Source of the DNA: Coprinellus micaceus
Lineage: Eukaryota; Basidiomycota; Agaricomycetes; Agaricales; Psathyrellaceae
NCBI GenBank assembly: GCA_951394405.1
Contig: OX596341.1
Location: forward strand, 2,418,001 to 2,482,000
Reading direction: 5' to 3'
DNA length: 64,000 nt
The position numbers and the translations under genes were made by a program. Every line of letters starts with the position of its first letter. Within the stretch, counting starts at the first letter, position 1. A model generated the notes under the pieces. The model did no database searches and was not told the DNA's origin. It worked only from the letters and a program-made list of their open reading frames with translations. Below, in pieces: positions 21,726 through 31,285 of this stretch.

Positions 21726-23787
21726 TTAGACACCCGGTGGGCGGAAGGCACCCAGTATCTCAAACAGACCCTCCTCAACTATTTGACCTTCCGAGGGCAC
21801 TTCCTGACCGGAACACGGGAAGATCTTGCTGTCCATATCCCATCCATGATCGAGACAGGCCTTCATCGTTTCAGTCCTCCACCTCTTGCACCATTCCCTG
21901 CAATAACCCGGTGTACACTAGGAGAGTAAGTAAATTTGTTATCAATCAGGGGGAACTGCACTAGCGCATCAGGTGGAGGGGGCCTACCTTGCGGTGGATG
22001 ACCCAACAAGCGCCACCTAAAGCGCTCCGCTTGAAGGGGTAAGAAGAAGCATCACCAGGTTGGTCGCTCAACACCTTGCTCATCCACCAATATACGACAT
22101 CATCCGGCAAAAAGGGCTCCATCGTCGACGTAAGAACAGCCTCTGCAAGTTCCCAAAAGATGAAGGCTGAACTTTGAGGGCGCAAAGCCACGCCTATAAG
22201 ATAGTCGTTCTCGAGCTGTGTTGTTGGTACCTGAGACCCTTTGTCTACAAGAAGAACCATGTTCGGAGTGTCGACCTCAAGTACGGGTAAGGGACTTACT
22301 AGTGAGCAAGGCCAGCCACGATTTCCCAAGGAAGACGTTCCATCCAGGGCGCCCGCCAGATCCAAATATTGGTGCTGGGCAACGGCCCTCGTCGTTCAAG
22401 AAGTCAAGGAGAGACTTATGATAGATACGATATCCCACTTCCCGATCTTGCGGAGGGTCAGGGATAGAGATCAATGAAGCCAGCGGCCTCAGGATGTGCT
22501 CCCCTTGGCCCCGCTCTTCTTCCAATAAGAGTCTGCAGAATCTAGCAGGCAACGAGGAAGTCGCATTGAGAGCCAGTAGCCACATGGCCGCGAGTCTGGG
22601 GTTGGGGCCACTCATGAGAACATGAGTGTACAGCGCATCCAAAGTACTGAAAGGATTGGTATCAAGTTCGCGAGGTCGGATTTTCAGCAGGCGCTCCAGT
22701 TGGGTGGGCGGTGGGTCCGTTCCGTCCGCGACAAACCGAACGACTGTCGCAGCGTATACGAACTGGCCAGACGCGTTGATGACGAGCTCCCAAATGATCT
22801 CCTCGCCAGGCCAATCAGGGTCGAGGGCATATCGGTACCGCAGCTCAGCGAACTTCGCCGTCAAATACACCTTGATGTCGGCATCTGGTACGTAGGTCTC
22901 ATCGAGGAAGAGCCGCTTGCTGTAATCCCGATGAGTCGCGAAGAACTCCGTGAACACTCGCTCGGGGCGACTGACGACGAGAATGCGGAAGGGAAATGCC
23001 TGATCCTTCGCAGCATGAAGAAGGCAAGAGATGACTTCCAGCTGGTCTTCTTCGTCTGCGCGTCTGGATCCCCTTTGGCTAGGATCTATGGGTTGCCCCG
23101 CCTGCACCTCGTCCACCCCATCAATAATCAGGACCCTCGGTAGGTCGCTCGCGGTATTGAACGGAGCGAACTTGCGGAGTGGCTTGAGGATGAGGGCCTC
23201 TAGCTGGTCTTTCAGCCGCTTCTTGAAGATCGCAGGGTCTCGTTGGATCGCCCTCAACACGTACTGCTCAATACCCTCGAGACCATCGTGTTGAAGAAGC
23301 TGGTACGCCAGGGTGACTATGAAGCGCCTTTTGGAATGTCGTTCCGGGGATGGAGAGTATGAGGAGAAGAAGAAACTCCCTGCGAGGATATCTTCCTCGT
23401 AGCACGCCTCTGCAATGGAGCCTGCAATTGCGGTCTTCCCAGATCCAGCGGGCCCAGAGAGCCACATCATCTTCATCAGCTGGTCATCCTGCGAGCCTTC
23501 GCCTGTAATCCACCTCAAAATGTCTTCCCTTACGGCGGTGCGGGTTTCAGGGTAGCACGTCGGTGCATCGGAACGCTCGCTTGAGTTGTGAATAGCTCCA
23601 GCCGCTATGTGCTGTTCCAGATCTATGGGACCTGTGAGTTCTAGGAAATATCGAGGCAACGACGTGACAACCCTGAGGTCAACTCACACTCCAGAGCACT
23701 TTTTGTGTATGCCAACGAGTGGGTGATTGCAAGTTTATCGATCCTGAAGTCATGGGCGCCCTGCATGTACGACGTTGGGGCGGCCAT
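21726..23787 (-). CDS. NACHT/STAND NTPase (NLR-like), copy 7
   Basis: Exons (- strand) 23787-23688, 23622-22300, 22244-21988, 21917-21726; 623 aa. This is the most diverged copy: exon 1 is one codon shorter (100 nt) but keeps SYMQGAHDFRID, and exon 4 keeps only C-x4-C-x3-C. NACHT: GPAGSGKT, LIIDGVDEV, LVVSRPERVF. The linker before the P-loop carries a small insertion (GEGSQDDQ). Exon 3 has YWWMSKVL. Splice phases match the other six. Probably the oldest branch of the cluster. Confidence 0.84.
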
Positions 23788-23846
23788 GACGGTTCGAAAA
23801 GAGCCATGCCGATGGCTTGAGATGGCGGTGCAGGGGGAAGTTCAAG

Positions 23847-23877
23847 TTTTACAACTCCGCGCGGTCGTGGGCGCTTA
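23847..23877 (-). promoter_or_regulatory. Shared NLR promoter element, copy 7
   Basis: Read on -, TAAGCGCCCACGACC, then GCGCGGAGTTGTAAAA. TAAGCGCC is at 23877-23870, 83-90 bp before the start. Confidence 0.45.
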
Positions 23878-23943
23878 CAATTGGGAGAGATAGAATCGCT
23901 ATTTCATCGACGGTTTGGGGCACGTACAGTACATATCTCCAAG

Positions 23944-25664
23944 TTACTCCATAAACTCGATAGCCTCTGGCCAGTCCGCTAACTTGGGATCCCGTCGTAA
24001 CCATGCTCGGTCGCACCCGTAGGGCTCGACGCGCCTCTCAAGAATTAGCCCTTGGCTGGCATACTCCTGGATAGCCCGTATGAAAAGAATCTCGTCGTCT
24101 ACTTGGTCCTCGTGCTCCTCCTTCTTATATACGACTATCTTGCGAAACTTCCTGCGTTCCGAGGCACATCGCATGCGAGATTCCAAGAAGTTGGCAAATA
24201 CGTCTCCTTGGATGACCTCTTCGTCTTCGTCGTCGTCCAAAACTCCGGTGATTCCTATATCCAGGGTCAGAGTAGCCAGTTCTGGAAGCAAAAGAGCTTG
24301 CTCCAGGTTCGACGGCGTGAGGGCATCGAAGAGATTTCCCGCGTTGAGATATAGGCTGATGTCCAACGTCGATATTTTCTCCGTTGCACCAAATAGTGTC
24401 CTGAGGGTGAGAGGCTCGACCCAGTGAAGAGTTAAAGACAGCGTAGTGAGGCATTTGAGACTTCCTGGGACGCACAAGAAACACCTGAGGGATCCAGGAG
24501 GCCAAAGGATGTTACCATCGAAATACATGTTCCACCCATCCAGCCGGAGTTGTTTGAGGTTCGGGAACTTGACGTTATGGAAGAACGGTGCATAGCCAAT
24601 ATCGCTGTCGTCGACACGGTTGTTGCCATAGTAAGAAATAGCGAGCGACCGAAGGTCAGGAAGGCGAGCGTCTTGATAGGCATCCCAAAACCAGATATTA
24701 TCACAAACTTCACCAACGCCATCGGGGTACCGAATCTCCACGAACAAGTGCTGAAGCTTTTGCAACGATATGCGTATTGCGTGAGGAAGTGAGAAGCTGG
24801 GATCCACGAGGCTAATTCGAAGAGGTGAGTGAGGCTTTTAAGAGGAAGGCGGAGATTGTGTAGGCCAGGCATCAAGATATCCTCGTCAACCGCAATGGAA
24901 AGGCCAACTGGTCACACGCGACGTAGGTGCGGGCAGACAGAAAATGCCTTGATTGGACCAGCAGCCTTCCAGGGGAACGCTTTGGCGTCCTCGAAGTGCA
25001 GAACGAGTCGCTCCAGAGACGGAAGTAGGCCTAGCGGAAGCCCATGTATATCATCGGTCGGGATGCCTCTGAGAACGAGTCGAGAAAGGGATGTGGCTAT
25101 CGGTAAAACCAGTTCGTGGACGAGGTTCGGCACACGAGGGGGACGCCGGTCATCTCCTCATGCCCGTAAGGGGGCTCCGACTTTGCGAGATGAAGGCTGA
25201 GTGGAGCCACCTTGGCGCGTTTGAGGATTTTCACCAACGCTCGACATTTGGCTTCGCTTGGCAGGGTTTCCCGACGTAGCCGTAAATTGAGGCGGTTCCA
25301 AAGGGAGCCGTATTCGAGAGCGACCGCCCGCCAGCGTCCACATACGCGTAGGAGAAGCATAGGGGCCTCATCTGGGGACAGGGAAACCCCCCAGTGGTCT
25401 TGATTGAGACATTTGAGAAGATTTCTAGAAGAACGTCGTCCGAAAGGCTATGAATGGGCGCTAAAATTGGTCAGGGTAGGTTCGCCTGTTCCATCCGGGT
25501 TGGAAACGCTTACCTGACACCATTTCTGTGAGATATTGTTCAGTGGGAGAGTTTTCCAGTATATGGGAGTTCAGGAGACGAGTTATAGCTGAAATCTGGC
25601 CGTTGGTGAGGTTGGTTTGGGAGAGAGGGCCGTCGGTCGATTGTCGGGGCTCCGGTGACGTCAT
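23944..25664 (-). pseudogene. F-box protein gene, disabled
   Basis: Exon 1 (25664-25514) joins in phase to an F-box (HSLSDDVLLEIFSKCL...LLLRVCGRWRAVAL...LWNRL) from 25460, the usual agaricomycete F-box layout with an LRR-like remainder (LPSLERLVLHF, LPDLRSLAISYYG, FPNLKQLRLDGW). Three lesions separate the parts: a frameshift near 25,132 best explained by one extra TG pair, an in-frame TGA at 24914-24912, and a further frameshift near 24,815. After that, 287 codons run without a break to a stop at 23944. No plausible 45-80 nt introns remove these lesions. It would have been a substrate adaptor of an SCF ubiquitin ligase. Sequencing error is the other explanation. TGACGTCA overlaps the start codon (25656-25663). 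Confidence 0.6.
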
Positions 25665-26385
25665 GACAACTGCACGTGAATCTTGGCGGCGGAGTTAGCC
25701 GACGACCGACGCGCGCGATGTTGGCTTGGTCTTTCCCATTCAATTTCAAATTGAATCCGTTGAGGATAGGAATGGGAAATGCTCATGCCTACTTCGACTC
25801 TTAGACCAAAGGGAGAGGTGAGTACTCATGCTTCTAGTGCAGTCCTCGCGCTGCCCTTCCGACGACTCCGTCGAGTGAGGTGACACCTGAGTGCGAGGAG
25901 TCCAGACAGCAGAAAAGAGGAGTCATTCCGATGCGATTCTGCAGTTGGCTTCAAATGGGCTCGATAAGATAGACGGCGCTAACACCAGCTTAAATTTCAG
26001 GCACACTGGCCTAGGGAACGGGGCCCCATATACACCGCGTGTAGTCAAAGATAGCTGCTGATACGAGTCAGGACTGCCCCTTATCTGGTCTAGAGTGGTG
26101 GCTCGGCAGCTTCTCTATCGTTATCGAAGCCATACTGAAATCTTCTCCTGTTCCTCTTCTCGATAACATGGCAGTTTATCTCCTTCCTAATTACTCCCGA
26201 GGTACTGGGACCTCGTATAACTGGCGATTACTAGAGGACCAGAGCTGTCGACTCTGCGCCCACCTTGCCCCACCTCCAAGCGAGTCGCCTTTGGGTTTCG
26301 CCACCCCCTTTTCCATTTCCTCTCCCTAATTCACCCTACGGGACCGACTTCCTCGTGAAGTCGCCAGAGGGAGGCTAGGATAGTC
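25665..26385. promoter_or_regulatory. Divergent spacer with GATA sites before the permease
   Basis: No gene seen. Several GATA-factor core motifs occur: GATAAG at 25963, AGATAG near 25968 and 26049, TTATCT at 26081, and GATAAC near 26162. NAT purine permeases of ascomycetes are under nitrogen GATA factor control; the same control here is inference. Confidence 0.35.
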
Positions 26386-28490
26386 ATGTCTGCAGTTGAC
26401 TCACAGCCTACAGCTACAGCGCCTCTTGAGGTTCCCAGAGCGTCCAACCTCAGCCGGGTAAAGGATTCGTTGGTGCACTTTAAACAGAAAGCCACGACCA
26501 AGGAAGGATGGGTTGGTGACTACGACTACGCTTGGTCAGTTCATCCTCGCTCCCCAACCCGCACTCACATTAACCACTTCATTCCAGGCTATGCAAACCC
26601 ACTCTCCCCTTCCTTGGGAAGAAGGGCAACCAAATGCCCCCATTCTACGGCCTAAACGACGATCTTCCCTTGCTACTCGCCATAACCAGCGGTCTTCAGC
26701 ACTCATTGGCGATGCTCGCGGGTCTGATTACACCACCTATCATCTTCGCATCGTCGCTTAACCTCGATGCCGAGACTTCGTCTTACATGATTTCTGCTTC
26801 TCTGATTGGGTGTGGTGAGTCCTCTGGTATCCTACTCTCGTGAACGCAGAATTCCAATTCGCATGTAGGTATCCTCAGCCTGGTCCAAATGTCACGGCTT
26901 CACCTCTTTAAAGGATACTACCTCGGCACTGGCCTCATCACCGTCGTTGGAACGAGTTTCGCGACTCTCAGCACCGCCAGCGCTGTAAGCCCCGAGCCGT
27001 CTCGTCTCGCCGCGCCTCTTTACTCACCGACGTTTCTTAGATTTTCAGCGCCATGTACAGAGACGGTACTTGCCCGACGATTACAGCTGCCGATGGCACC
27101 CTCACGCGAGGTCCTTGTCCTGACGCGTACGGCAAAGTCCTCGGAACCTCCCTCATTTGCTCCTTGCTTGAAGTCGGCATGTCCTTCGCCCCGCCTAGGG
27201 TTCTCAAACGCCTGTTCCCGCCCATCGTCACCGGCACCGTCATCCTCATGATTGGAGCTTCCCTCATCGGAGAGTCGGGTATTGCCAACTGGGGAGGAGG
27301 AAGCAACGATTGCAAGAATAGACCTGAGACTGGCATTTTCCAACTGTGCCCGACCATCTTTGCACCGAGGCCACTTCCGTGAGTTGCTTTTCTCGCTGAA
27401 GCGACTGCTGTGGAACAGAAGTACTGAACCAATTGCGATAGATGGGGCTCCGCCGAATTCATTGGCCTTGGTTTCCTCTCGTTCTCGACGATCATCCTCG
27501 TGGAGATGTTCGGGTCACCTTTCATGAAGAACATCTCTATCATCTGTGGCCTCGTCGTTGGATGCATTGTCAGCGGAGCAACGGGGTACATCAGCGATTC
27601 AACTATCAAGTCTGCGCCTGCTATCACCTTCCTGTGGGTCAAGACCTTCAAGATTGGTGTCTACGCTCCCGCTATTTTGCCCATGCTTGCAGTCTACAGT
27701 AAGCTACTCCTTCTTATCCCTTCCGACCAACTTCTAACGCACCTCATAGTCTCCCTCGCCATGGAAGCCATCGGTGACATCACCGCCTCAGCCGAAGTCT
27801 CGCGCCAACCCGTCGTCGGCGACGTCTTCGACTCTCGCATTCAAGGTGGTATCCTCGGAGACGGTATCGGCGGCTTCGTCTCCGCACTCTTCACTGTCAC
27901 CCCCCTATCCACCTTCGCCCAGAATAACGGGGTCATTGCCATCACCCGTTGCGCGAACCGCGGTGCAGGTCGTTGGTGCTGCGTCTTCCTCATCCTCTTC
28001 GGCGTCCTCGGCAAGATCGCTGGAGTCTTCCTCGCCATTCCAAATCCGGTTCTGGGTGGTGTGACGACGTTCCTGTTCGCTAGCGTCGCGGCTAGTGGTA
28101 TTAGGGTGTTGGCAACTACCAAGTTTTCGAGGAGGGATCGATTCATCCTCGGCGCTGCATTCGCGTTCGGTTTTGGAAACCTCCTCAAACACGATACCTT
28201 CACATATCTCTTCGAGCGGGTGGACAACCCCAACAAGGGTCTCCAGGGCCTCTTTGACTCGATTACCATCGTTCTCAGCACACCTTGTCAGTCTACCTTC
28301 CCCTCTCTTCGATTGGATCCCTCACTAATAAACCTTTTCAGTCCTCTCTGCCGGTGTTGTTGCAACCGTCCTTAACCTGATGCTTGCCCAAGAGCCCGAG
28401 GAGAAACTCGTCGATGATACCTCTTCCGTCGAGCGCATAGAGCACGATGTCGAGTCGCAAGACGAGAAAGACGCGAAGCGTGCCCTGTAG
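26386..28490 (+). CDS. Uric acid/xanthine permease (NAT/NCS2 family)
   Basis: Seven exons: 26386-26534, 26588-26814, 26869-26984, 27041-27378, 27442-27698, 27750-28286, 28342-28490; 590 aa. Multi-pass plasma membrane protein of the nucleobase-ascorbate transporter family, taking up uric acid and xanthine with protons. Seen in sequence: the TM1 motif LQHSLAM, the TM8 region AMEAIGDITASAEVS with its conserved acidic residue, and the NAT signature QNNGVIAITR that lines the substrate site. The last exon gives a hydrophilic cytosolic tail rich in Glu/Asp. Closest known relatives are the UapA/UapC group of Aspergillus. A decayed fragment of a gene of this family lies at 51267-51545. Confidence 0.92.
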
Positions 28491-28995
28491 AGTCGGCGCC
28501 CAATTTCTTCCTCTATCTGAACTTTGGCTTTCAGCACCCTTGGGATCATCCATCATTGTACTTCTAGTAGACCATTTGCCCCCTCTCTTCTCTGCATTTT
28601 CCTATCGTATATCACGCATGATGTTAGTCGCAAATAGCGACATGTACTGTTGTACCTGTGTATAATACTAATGCCACTTGATGCCTCTATTTTCGTCCTT
28701 GCACGGAGGCGATTCGCCCTCAAGTTGCGATTTCACGCAGAGCGCTTAATCCAAGCGGACGCGCAGCCTCGTGTTTCGGGCGCTATCCGAGTGGAGACGA
28801 GGGGGAGACAAAGCACCATATCCATCTCTCCATAGCGCCACATGCACGAGAATCCTTTCTGCGCGAGGTTTTCATTTCTCGATAACCCGGCCTCGTTTAT
28901 GGAACGTGGTGCGATGCCCATATATTTAAGACGAGTGCCTCACTTAGTGTAGAAGGCAGACGTCGTTGGCCTGCGCTCGTTCACACCGAACCACA
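28491..28995. other. Intergenic
   Basis: 3' flank of the permease and promoter of the DUF1996 gene. A TATA-like CATATATTTAAG lies at 28919-28930, about 70 bp before the next start. No gene seen. Confidence 0.45.
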
Positions 28996-30786
28996 ATGCC
29001 CCGCTTGCCCATGCTCTGGCAGTTCCTCATACTGTTCAACCTCGGGGTCAACATTTCCAGGTGTTATTGGCTGATGGGAGCAAGTGAGTGCGTTCAGTAT
29101 GTGAAGAGAAGGTTACCTGGAATGGTTAACACTCGACAGATAACGTTCTGACGACGCAGAGAATCGATCCGATAGTCAACCCTGGAATTGTTGGGCCTCA
29201 CGTCCACGACAGTACGCTACATGACCCGCTTTGCGTGATCCAGAGATGTAGCTCACTCTTACGCAGTCTTGGGTGGCAGCAACTTCGGATTCAACCTGAG
29301 TACGGAGCGCTTGCGGCAGAGCGAGTGCACATCAATACCGATCTCGGAGGACAAGAGTAGCTATTGGTACCCGGTATGCCTTTCCGAAAAAAACTCTTGA
29401 CGCTAGACAAGTCTAACGTGGGCACGCCTTACGACAGAGGCTGTATTTCTGGCATGTCCATAAATTTTGAGCCTCTGTTTGAGGGACGCTGATCGTCCTC
29501 CCAGGTGGAGGAACGGCAGCTTCACAAGTGTAGTTGGGAACCCAGTCATTTGCACGTCTCTCCATTTAGAATCAGGGATAATACACTGTACTAATGCCAA
29601 AACGTCAGACTACCTCTATGGGAGCGAACCGGGCGCAACCACTGCCTTTCCCGACGATGTGAGCTGCGATCCCGCTGTTAGACTTCCTCCACTTAACTCG
29701 GCGCTAAGACGAAGCTGTGAACCTTTCGACAGTTTCGTATGATTTCTGGAGACCCGACCGTTCGCACATTCAACCCATCGAGCTTTGCACAACAGGCTGT
29801 CACGTATATATGCCTCGACTTCCAGGGCACGTCTGCAAAGTTTAACGAACTACCTGTGAGGAGGTGTCCATCCGGAATCCGGTCGCAAATAGTGCGTGCC
29901 CTGCTGCTCGGTTTTCTCTCCCGTTCATGGCTTGATCCTTCGTAGAACTTCCCTAGCTGCTGGAACGGTAAGGTGAGTGGGTTACACCTGTTGGCGATCA
30001 GGATCAGACAGACTCACCCCCTGGTGCTCAGGACGTTGACTCGCCCGACCACAAATCGCATGTCTCCTTCCTTTCCACGGGGCCGGATAATGGTACCTGC
30101 AGCTCTGCTGAGTATCCTATCACCCTCCCTCGCATATTCCTCGAGGTTTACTGGTACACCCAAGAGTTCGATACTGTACGCAACAAAGCCATGGTTCCTC
30201 GACAACCATTCGTCTTCTCCAACGGTGACCCGGTAGGCTTATCCTGGCATGCCGACTTTTACAACGGGTGGGACTCTGGGGTCCTCCAGAAAGCGTTAAA
30301 CGAGTGTAACTGCAACCCGTATGGGGACCCTGAGTGTTGTGTCGCAAAGGGGCTGTTTACGATGGATCGGGACAAGAAGTGTTTCATGACAGATAGGGTT
30401 GCTGAGCAAAGTATGCTGTTCGTCTACAACTCCTATACCCCCACGAGCACTGACATGCATTCCATTATGAAGCATCTGGGACACTTGCTGTCCTTCCAGG
30501 TCCTAATCCAGTGCAAGAGAACTGCTTTGAAGATTTCTCGTCCGTGGAGCGTGTTGTACCTGCCATCCTGGATCCCGTATACGTGCACAATGGGTCGATT
30601 AGTGCGCCCCCCTCCGGGACCGTGTCGACTCCATCAGCGACGGTGAAACCCCCTGCGAAAGGATATGAAGCTCCCAAAGGTACTTGCGTTTCTAATTCCA
30701 ATGGGAGTTCAGACGATTGGCCACCTAGAAGTCGCCGCGCAGGGACCGCAGTTGGATTCGTTGTTGCCGTCTTCCTCGTCCTGTAG
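28996..30786 (+). CDS. Secreted DUF1996 protein
   Basis: Ten exons: 28996-29083, 29140-29211, 29267-29373, 29438-29451, 29505-29527, 29609-29658, 29733-29891, 29946-29972, 30032-30410, 30500-30786; 401 aa. An N-terminal signal peptide (LWQFLILFNLGV) is followed by DUF1996 hallmarks in order: QRIDPIVNPG..GPHVHD, LGGSNFG, CTS..EDKSSYWYP, RMISGDP, CPSG, INFPSCWNG, DSPDHKSHVSF, LPRIFLEVYW, FVFSNGDPVG, WHADFYNGWD. The C-terminus is Ser/Pro-rich and ends in a short hydrophobic tail (VGFVVAVFLVL), possibly a GPI signal. The small fourth exon needs a GC donor at 29452, or alternatively a 5-nt exon with a GT donor. Function of the family is unknown; it is common in wood-decay and litter fungi. Confidence 0.8.
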
Positions 30787-31285
30787 ATCGAGTTTGTCAG
30801 TTGGACGGCAGACAGAGTATGTAGAATGATATCGATGCTTTGGACTTGGTTAGCCTTGGGTGCCATGAAAAAACGGTGGTCGAGTTGTTGGCAAGATCGC
30901 GAGGCCAGCAGCCATCTCAGTGTGGCTTGGCGCTCGAGCCAAGTCTGAATGACCAGATCTAGCTACTAGCGCCCGATATCCTTGCCCCAGCCACTATCCA
31001 ACAAGTCGAGTCCAGGGCACAGAAGCTGACAAGCTGAACTCTGTGCACCATGAGTTCCAATTTACACTATAAGTTACTCGACATTGTGCATCGTATATGC
31101 TGTCGACCAAAAAAACACCAGGAGAAGGCGAATTCGAAGAAAGAAGTCTAAATCACTAGATAAACCACGCCTTCCGTTGGAAGGTCCAAAGCACAAAAAG
31201 GTGCACCTGTACATACGTATACTACGAAAGCGAAATAACGATACATTTATGATGGTTCCGTCGTGACAACCATGGTTCGACCGCC
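30787..31285. other. Convergent spacer
   Basis: Between the stops of the DUF1996 gene and the RasGEF gene. AT-richer, with an A-rich stretch (AAAAAACACC, 31,110) on +. No gene seen. Confidence 0.5.

Noticed and set aside
25447..25463. GGCGCTAAAATTGG as another copy of the TAAGCGCC element
   Set aside because: It is the splice acceptor (TTTTAG|CGCC) of the F-box pseudogene and does not match the 8-mer fully.
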